From Pseudomonadota bacterium (lineage in GTDB: Bacteria; Pseudomonadota; Gammaproteobacteria; Burkholderiales; Burkholderiaceae_B), in contig JAEWEV010000033.1 in NCBI GenBank assembly GCA_023389155.1, positions 1 through 64,000 on the forward strand: a stretch of 64,000 nucleotides of DNA, given 5' to 3'. A program made the position numbers and the translations under genes. A model generated the notes under the pieces. The model was not told the origin of the DNA, did not search any database, and saw nothing but the letters and a program-made list of their open reading frames with translations. Below, piece after piece: positions 59,140 through 64,000 of the stretch; the first letter of the stretch is position 1; every line of letters begins with the position of its first letter.

Positions 59140-59486
59140 ATGATCCTCTCCATCTTCTTGCGAAACACACTGACTTCATAGCCGCATGCCTCCCGACTAT
59201 CTTGTGACTCGACCTTGATATCAATGTCGCCCGGCTCATACCTTGCCAAAACGGCACTTAACTGCTTGACGGCCCGCACGAGCATTTCATCCCGATCTGG
59301 AATGGCGTAGGCATTTACGTGCTTTTCCTGGACCATCTGCTGCGCTAGATCAATCGGCATCTGCGCGAGTATGTCTTTATCAGTACGCCCACGACCTGAG
59401 AACATTACTTCGCCGTTGTGGTCTTTTAGGGTCATGCGGTATACGCCCTCTCCAATAACCTGAGTTTCGACTGCGTAGATTTTCAT
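59136..59486 (-). CDS. hypothetical protein
   Basis: A 116-residue, probably cytosolic alpha/beta protein (MKIYAVETQVIGEGVYRMTL). No family recognised. It overlaps both neighbours by four bases. Confidence 0.55.
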   Translation of the reverse strand: MKIYAVETQVIGEGVYRMTLKDHNGEVMFSGRGRTDKDILAQMPIDLAQQMVQEKHVNAYAIPDRDEMLVRAVKQLSAVLARYEPGDIDIKVESQDSREACGYEVSVFRKKMERII

Positions 59487-59680
59487 GGGTACACCTGCTC
59501 GGTTATTGTGTTCTCAATTCGAATCGCATAGGCATAGCGATTCTCCCGATCCTCCATCTTGCGGATATCAATCAAATCGACACTCACGCCATTGACGGTG
59601 CCTACCTCGTTAAGTGCGCGCTCAAACTCTCGAGCGGCACGCTTCAAACGCTGGCTTGAGGTTTCTAGGTTGACAGTCAT
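59483..59680 (-). CDS. hypothetical protein
   Basis: A 65-residue protein (MTVNLETSSQRLKRAAREFE) with GGAGG upstream of ATG 59680; residues before it in the open frame are not coding-like. Unknown function. Confidence 0.55.
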   Translation of the reverse strand: MTVNLETSSQRLKRAAREFERALNEVGTVNGVSVDLIDIRKMEDRENRYAYAIRIENTITEQVYP

Positions 59681-59739
59681 TTCCCGTCCTCCGCAATCAT
59701 ATTCCCAGTCAGCCACTGCTTTTGTCTGATTTCCATTAT

Positions 59740-59919
59740 TTATCCCCTTCCGCCCAAAAATGAATTGACTACGGCTTTCTTGAAATCCTCCCATCGGAGG
59801 TGTAACAACACACGAGTGGCAAACAAAGTGCCTTCATAGACCCGGACAATGCTTTTGTCTGTAACTCCATGAGGTAATGGCTCGTGTTTTCGAATCCAAT
59901 TAATTATGCGCTTCTCCAT
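59740..59919 (-). CDS. small hypothetical protein
   Basis: A 59-residue protein (MEKRIINWIRKHEPLPHGVT). ATG 59919 overlaps the upstream stop as TGATG; a GTG at 59922 is the alternative. Unknown function. Confidence 0.5.
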   Translation of the reverse strand: MEKRIINWIRKHEPLPHGVTDKSIVRVYEGTLFATRVLLHLRWEDFKKAVVNSFLGGRG

Positions 59920-60101
59920 CACTTATCCCCTTCTTCGTCCCGCATTGCAGCCTGAATTGCCTCTCTGGGAGACGGGGCATTGATGCACAACAGCCCTTCA
60001 TCATCGTCAGTGGCCTTGTAGATGTCCCATTCACCCTGTCCAACATCGACAACTGCGCATTCGTTCTCGATTAGCCAGTTCAGCATCTCTGTGTCGCTCA
60101 T
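59919..60101 (-). CDS. small acidic hypothetical protein
   Basis: A 60-residue acidic protein (MSDTEMLNWLIENECAVVDV). GGGGAGGTGGG precedes ATG 60101, which overlaps the stop of the tiny membrane gene. The longer open frame crosses two other genes. Confidence 0.6.
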   Translation of the reverse strand: MSDTEMLNWLIENECAVVDVGQGEWDIYKATDDDEGLLCINAPSPREAIQAAMRDEEGDK

Positions 60102-60196
60102 ACGTCCCACCTCCCCATCGAGTACCAGATAAATTGAGCAAAGCAGGCCAGGAAAAAGCCAACTATGCAGCCGAGTAAAAATGCTAGTAGGATCAT
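60098..60196 (-). CDS. tiny single-helix membrane protein
   Basis: A 32-residue ORF: MILLAFLLGCIVGFFLACFA is one transmembrane helix, followed by WYSMGRWDV. Both ends overlap neighbours as ATGA (the nuclease gene upstream and the acidic gene downstream), strong evidence of real translation. Function unknown. Confidence 0.6.
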   Translation of the reverse strand: MILLAFLLGCIVGFFLACFAQFIWYSMGRWDV

Positions 60197-60531
60197 TGCC
60201 TCGCCTCCTCCAGCGCCTGAAGCACCGTGTTAATTGCCGTTCCCTTGCGTACAGCCTCGCCGTCGAAGCGCAGCACCTTCCAGCCCAGCAGTGCGGCCTC
60301 GTTGTACTTCTCCATGTCTGCCTTGAATCCAGAGCCGCGGGTGTGGCGGCCGTTCGTCCAGATACCGCCCTCGATCTCGACGGCCAACTTTTGGTCAGGG
60401 AAAGCGAAATCAAATTTCCACCTCCGGGTCGGATGAAATCGATACTCCCGGACCGGGGATATCTGCGATGCCGTCGCATGGAGGGCGAACCTTTCTTCAT
60501 GCTCACTGCGGGTTTTCATTTTCTTGATCAT
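60193..60531 (-). CDS. PD-(D/E)XK nuclease-like protein (DUF559-type)
   Basis: A 112-residue protein with the Vsr/DUF559-like core RWKFDFAFPDQKLAVEIEGG supplying the acidic catalytic residues, then YNEAALLGWKVLRF. In phages such proteins sit in the replication region and may act as Holliday-junction or processing nucleases. It overlaps the DnaC-like gene. Confidence 0.75.
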   Translation of the reverse strand: MIKKMKTRSEHEERFALHATASQISPVREYRFHPTRRWKFDFAFPDQKLAVEIEGGIWTNGRHTRGSGFKADMEKYNEAALLGWKVLRFDGEAVRKGTAINTVLQALEEARQ

Positions 60532-61280
60532 GCTGCCTGCCTCCGGAAGCTATCCCAGTCGAATACAACCATCTTCCCGCCACCTTCTCGCAGCCGATCC
60601 ACCACACGGTCGCCAAGATATTCTTTCAGCGGCTCCAAGGCCAGATTGCTGATCACAATCGTGGACTTCATGTTTTCGTACCGGCCATTGATGATCTCGA
60701 ACAGAATCATCTTTTCTGCCTCGGACCCGAACTGCACCCCTACTTCGTCCAGAATCAGCAGATCCGGGTTGATCAGGTTGTCCAGGGCCTGGCGTTCCGT
60801 GATTTCACTGCCGCGAGAATATGTTTCCTTCACGCTGCGGATGGCGCCAATGACCGACAGGAAGCGGCACTCCACGCCCTTGAGCATCAGGTCGTGAGCA
60901 ATGCCTACCGACAGGTGCGTCTTGCCGGCACCCACGCCACCGCAGAAAATCAGGCTTTGGCCGCTCTGGCGCTTGTAGCCATCAACGAAGGCCCGGGACG
61001 TTGCAAGCGCCCGTTGCTGGCCTGCCTCCGTAGCAATGAAAGTGTCCAGGCGGCGGTCAGAGAACCGGAGCGGGATGCCGGCACGATAGATGCGGCGCTC
61101 GATAATCTCTTGCGCTTCCTGCTCTCGCTTTAGCCGGTCGTCCTCTTGCAGCTTTTCCTCGTAGCAGCCTCGGCAGCCCTGCGTGAATTTGTTGTACTCA
61201 ATCTCGGTATAGGGCCCGTGCTTTTCGCAAACCTTCTCGGTGCGGCCCAGCTCCTTGAGCCCGTAGTTAGAAAGTTCCAT
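60528..61280 (-). CDS. DnaC-like replicative helicase loader ATPase
   Basis: A 250-residue AAA+ ATPase. An N-terminal zinc-finger-like pattern CEKHG and CRGCYEEK precedes Walker A FCGGVGAGKTHL and Walker B LLILDEVG, then sensor I VISNLAL. Met 61280 is chosen; the frame is open to 61349 inside the upstream gene. Works with the preceding replication protein to load host DnaB. Confidence 0.86.
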   Translation of the reverse strand: MELSNYGLKELGRTEKVCEKHGPYTEIEYNKFTQGCRGCYEEKLQEDDRLKREQEAQEIIERRIYRAGIPLRFSDRRLDTFIATEAGQQRALATSRAFVDGYKRQSGQSLIFCGGVGAGKTHLSVGIAHDLMLKGVECRFLSVIGAIRSVKETYSRGSEITERQALDNLINPDLLILDEVGVQFGSEAEKMILFEIINGRYENMKSTIVISNLALEPLKEYLGDRVVDRLREGGGKMVVFDWDSFRRQAA

Positions 61281-62028
61281 CTGCGGCCACCCCCTTGTGA
61301 TAATCCTGTTTTTCGAAACCCGTGTGTGCAGTCGGCTTTCCTCCACCACCGCCCTTCAGCCAATCAGCCTCAAACGACTGCCAACCACGCTCGACAGCCT
61401 TCCGCAAGGCGGCTTCCAGTGTCCACCCTGCCTTTGCCGCTTCGCGCTGGATGCCAGCCAAGGCAAGCTCAGTCAGCTTCGCTCGCTTTCGGTCCCGTAG
61501 GGCAATGAATTCCTTTGCCACCAGTTCGTCAACGCCCTGAGCTGTGAGGTCGGCAACGGAAACCGTTTTCGGTTTTTCAGCGGATGACTTCTCCCCCTTG
61601 GGGGTCGGGGGGGCTATTATTCCTTTCCCTTCCTTTCCTTTCCCTTCCCTTCCTTCCTTTCCTTCCGCTTTCACGGCACTTTCACGCGTCAAAGTGGCGT
61701 CAGCACAAATCGGCGGAATCGTGCTTTCCGACTCTCGATTGTTGATTACCTGATGTTTTTTGAACCCCGGAATCTCCGCGTATTTCTTTCCGTCCACTTC
61801 ATACAGGACTATCAGGCCGGCCTGTACCAATTCATCGCCCAGCGCATCAACGTTGCATGTATCACCCGGAAGATAGCGAAATTTAAGTGTCTTTGGCTTC
61901 CATTCAAAGCGCCCTTCACGGTCAGATTCACACCACAATGACACGTAAAAGAGGCGTGCAAGTGGTGTTAAGGACACGATGTCCTCTGATGTGAAGAACT
62001 CAGGCTTAATGGTTCTAATACGGGCCAT
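61267..62028 (-). CDS. phage replication initiator, O/DnaT-like
   Basis: A 253-residue protein. The N-terminal winged-helix region (RTIKPEFFTSEDIVSLTPLA, RLFYVSLWCESDREGRFEW) is typical of phage replication proteins upstream of a DnaC-like loader. A Gly/Lys/Glu-rich linker (EGKEGREGKGKEGKG) encoded by a polypurine tract separates a helical C-terminus that probably contacts the loader. Start overlaps the Rha stop (TAATG). Confidence 0.8.
   Translation of the reverse strand: MARIRTIKPEFFTSEDIVSLTPLARLFYVSLWCESDREGRFEWKPKTLKFRYLPGDTCNVDALGDELVQAGLIVLYEVDGKKYAEIPGFKKHQVINNRESESTIPPICADATLTRESAVKAEGKEGREGKGKEGKGIIAPPTPKGEKSSAEKPKTVSVADLTAQGVDELVAKEFIALRDRKRAKLTELALAGIQREAAKAGWTLEAALRKAVERGWQSFEADWLKGGGGGKPTAHTGFEKQDYHKGVAADGTF
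61620..61666. repeat. 47-base polypyrimidine/polypurine tract
   Basis: The plus strand is uninterrupted C/T in imperfect TTCCC/TTCCT repeats. It encodes the linker of the replication initiator and could lie in a replication origin, as the lambda origin lies in gene O. Confidence 0.6.
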
Positions 62029-62738
62029 TACGCGACCCTCCGTGCTTCATATCCTTCGGAGATAAGGCGCTCGACAACCCAGGCTTCACCGGCTGGCGTA
62101 AACAGAGGCTGGGGGAATCCCTGCTCTGTCTGCTTCAACTCGCCATACCCTTTGTCGATAAACCACTGCTTGAATACGCGGCCACGTTTGACGCCGGCGT
62201 GGTACACATCAAGCTCCGTCAAGGCTTGATTCAGTTTGATGGCGGACAGCCCCAGCTTCTGTCCTACCTGAGTTGCGTTCATCAGGTTTGCACGCTGGAC
62301 AACGGTATCGAAGAATTGAACCTTGGGCGCCGCTTCCAGCAATTTCTGGTCGGCAATGGCTTTCTGCTCTGCTAGATCAGCAGCAAGGCGTAAAGCCTCA
62401 GGGAGTGTCTTTGGTAACTGACCCGATTCAAGCTCATAGAGTCGGGATAAAACCCTGCCGCGCAGCACAACACTGTAGCCCATCGCAAGTAATTCGGCGG
62501 AAAATTTGCTGAGCAAAAAATGAGAGGTATAGCCCCTTTCATCCTTGAATTCTGTAAGTCCTTGATTTAATTCATGACGCAAATCTGCGTCATCTTCAGC
62601 GCCCGCAAGCATGGTGCGGATATCTCGGATAACGTCACTATGACGTTTACCAGTCAGCTCAGCGATATCGAAAGATGACATCGTGACAACATTTTGAGCA
62701 ACTACTACTTGCATAATTTTGCTTTCTTGAGTTAACAT
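62028..62738 (-). CDS. phage antirepressor, Rha plus KilAC-type domains
   Basis: A 236-residue regulator. The N-terminal Rha-like domain has SSFDIAELTGKRHSDVIRDI and FLLSKFSAELLAMGY; the C-terminal KilAC/ANT-like domain has VQFFDTVVQRANLMNATQVG and RGRVFKQWFIDKGYGE. AAGGA precedes ATG 62738. Such proteins relieve repression or affect growth during the lytic switch. Confidence 0.82.
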   Translation of the reverse strand: MLTQESKIMQVVVAQNVVTMSSFDIAELTGKRHSDVIRDIRTMLAGAEDDADLRHELNQGLTEFKDERGYTSHFLLSKFSAELLAMGYSVVLRGRVLSRLYELESGQLPKTLPEALRLAADLAEQKAIADQKLLEAAPKVQFFDTVVQRANLMNATQVGQKLGLSAIKLNQALTELDVYHAGVKRGRVFKQWFIDKGYGELKQTEQGFPQPLFTPAGEAWVVERLISEGYEARRVA

Positions 62739-62763
62739 TGCTTCATTCCTTATGAAGTTCGAA

Positions 62764-63147
62764 CTAAGCCGCCGCCACAGCGGCTTTTTTCATGCCTGCT
62801 AATTTCGCAGCAGGCGACGCGATCAATGCCAATGCTTCAGCAGGTGGGTTATCCAACTGGCCGATGCATTCAGCAAATAATTCTTTCTGGGTTCCGTATT
62901 CAGATTCGAACCGGGCTTTGTGTCCGTGGATTGAGTAAACGCCAGCAACGCCCATGTCAGTGTGATGCGGCGCGCAGAGAGGGAGCACAAACCAGTGCGC
63001 CCAGGGTTTGGTGCGGCCATCGATGTGATGAATACTCACCCAATCGTTGAATATCCCTATCTTCTTGCAGGCGCAACAACCTAGACCAGCCATGCGGTTG
63101 TGAAATAATTTCTGTTTGGTGGTTACTGAGCGGCCTTTGATCATCAC
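62764..63147 (-). CDS. Ref-family RecA-dependent nuclease-like protein
   Basis: A 127-residue HNH-type protein with GCCACK, VSIHHIDGRTKPWAHWFVLP and LCAPHH, as in phage P1 Ref and its relatives. Ref cuts DNA at RecA filaments and aids recombination. Overlaps the DUF1367 gene by ATGA. Confidence 0.78.
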   Translation of the reverse strand: MMIKGRSVTTKQKLFHNRMAGLGCCACKKIGIFNDWVSIHHIDGRTKPWAHWFVLPLCAPHHTDMGVAGVYSIHGHKARFESEYGTQKELFAECIGQLDNPPAEALALIASPAAKLAGMKKAAVAAA

Positions 63148-63602
63148 ACGTACCCCAGAATTTGATCGACGACCTGATCCAGATCATCGCGGGTGTAGTT
63201 TTTAAGCACTCTTTGCAGTAGGACATTCGCAACAGCGGAATAAACCTGTTCGAATTCGTCCTGTTCCATCCGGGCAAACTTGATGCTCTTGGCGTTCAAT
63301 TTCAGATCGCCATTCAGATCCACCGTTACCTCATAGAACCCGGCAGCAATGATGCAGTCTTTGCGGAAGCGCACACGATTCTTCTGAGCAGGCAGTCCCC
63401 TGTATTCTTTTTCCTCTGGCTCCCATGCGTCGAAGCCCACATCCAGCATGGAAAAGAATTTCCGATGAAATGGGCCGTTGCGTACTTCCTGTGTAGTGGC
63501 GCGTACCAGTGATCCGACCTTGTAGCGGGAAAGCTGCTCGGCCTGTTCTTCATCGGCAGGGATTAAAGCGCCTTGGGGAGTTTTGATCAGGAGGGTTTCC
63601 AT
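63144..63602 (-). CDS. DUF1367 family phage protein
   Basis: A 152-residue protein with LIKTPQGALIPADEEQAEQL and FHRKFFSMLDVGFDAW, the DUF1367 signature. Common beside Ref and replication genes in lambdoid phages; function unknown. Confidence 0.83.
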   Translation of the reverse strand: METLLIKTPQGALIPADEEQAEQLSRYKVGSLVRATTQEVRNGPFHRKFFSMLDVGFDAWEPEEKEYRGLPAQKNRVRFRKDCIIAAGFYEVTVDLNGDLKLNAKSIKFARMEQDEFEQVYSAVANVLLQRVLKNYTRDDLDQVVDQILGYV

Positions 63603-64000
63603 TAGGCCGCCGTCCTCAGATCACGGAACAGGCGGCGCTCGACTTCGCGCTCTGCTCTGAGGCGGGCAATTTCTTCCCGGGCCTGGCGCAGCTCGCGTTC
63701 GGTTTCTGTCTCAAGAGGACGTAGGCTGGCATGGTCATAGCCCATTTCCTTGACCAGATAGAGCAATGGGGCTTCATTGCCACACATACGCATCAGTTCT
63801 GGCAGATGCTCCAAGGGAAAGTTGGCATTGCCCTTGATCATGCGCGACCAGTGACCGGCATCAATACCGAGCGTCAGGTATATCTCTTTGTCGTCCAGTC
63901 CGGATAGTTGAATACACAACGCAACCGCAGTAGCCAGATTCTTTTGACGATCCAGCAATTGGGCTGAAACCTTTACCTGCTCTGGCTTCCGAGCCAGTGG
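63602..64000 (-). CDS. phage HTH/coiled-coil regulator, 5' end cut by window
   Basis: At least 132 residues. The frame is open to the window edge, so the true start is probably outside; a TTG at 63958 is the only start candidate inside. The N-terminal part (LATAVALCIQLSGLDDKEIY, GIDAGHWSRMIKGNANFP) looks like an XRE-type helix-turn-helix, followed by a Glu/Arg-rich coiled coil. It may be a CII-like or early regulator. Confidence 0.65.
   Translation of the reverse strand, partial: PLARKPEQVKVSAQLLDRQKNLATAVALCIQLSGLDDKEIYLTLGIDAGHWSRMIKGNANFPLEHLPELMRMCGNEAPLLYLVKEMGYDHASLRPLETETERELRQAREEIARLRAEREVERRLFRDLRTAA

Overview
The window is a 64 kb piece of a betaproteobacterial chromosome, most likely Alcaligenaceae of the Advenella/Bordetella/Achromobacter type. 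That call is an inference from gene content: two orphan Bug-type (tripartite tricarboxylate) receptors, a RegB/RegA redox pair beside a cytochrome bo3 operon, and moderate GC. About 27.5 kb of host genes is followed by about 36 kb of a lambda/HK97-like siphoviral prophage that runs off the right edge.

Host part (1-27.6 kb). Envelope and wall genes come first: bamE, dapB and murB, then tRNA-Gly(GCC) with its promoter and terminator. An MFS/MHS transporter is divergent from cyoABCD, SURF1, regB and regA. This cluster pairs a quinol oxidase with a kinase that keeps the quinone-sensing GGxxNPF motif, and it has no cyoE. A membrane metallophosphoesterase, an APC permease with an exported SAM-methyltransferase-like protein, and a cytosolic O-methyltransferase follow. 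Next is a carboxylate-catabolism district: gntR, bug and an MmgE/PrpD gene on the minus strand, divergent from an isocitrate lyase/PEP-mutase family gene; then bug and an aspartoacylase-like gene divergent from a lysR. An Ada-type protein with three of four N-terminal zinc cysteines lost and a second MFS transporter close the host part before tRNA-Cys(GCA).

Prophage part (27.6-64 kb). Two plus-strand genes (an unknown and a YedK/HMCES-type SRAP protein) and an AT-rich cargo gene sit at the left border. All remaining phage genes are on the minus strand, so in transcription order they read right to left: HTH/coiled-coil regulator (cut by the edge), DUF1367, Ref-like nuclease, Rha/KilAC antirepressor, an O-like replication protein with an internal polypurine tract, DnaC-like loader, PD-(D/E)XK nuclease, small genes, a possible late regulator, HNH, terminases, prohead protease, major capsid, portal, collagen-like protein, connectors, a DUF115-GT9 glycosyltransferase fusion with a methyltransferase, gp10-like and DUF3168 tail completion proteins, tail tube, tail chaperones G and GT (lambda-type GGGAAAG -1 slip site), tape measure, tail tip proteins and TipJ, a 1791-residue fibre, and a lysis cassette. 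Integrase, CI repressor and the right attachment site are not in the window.

The strongest leads are the fibre's C-terminal M14 metallocarboxypeptidase-like module with its own N-domain, the glycosyltransferase plus methyltransferase pair inside the connector/tail operon, identical-stem terminators in front of capsid and fibre genes, the degenerate Ada sensor, and an apparently exported SAM-methyltransferase fold.
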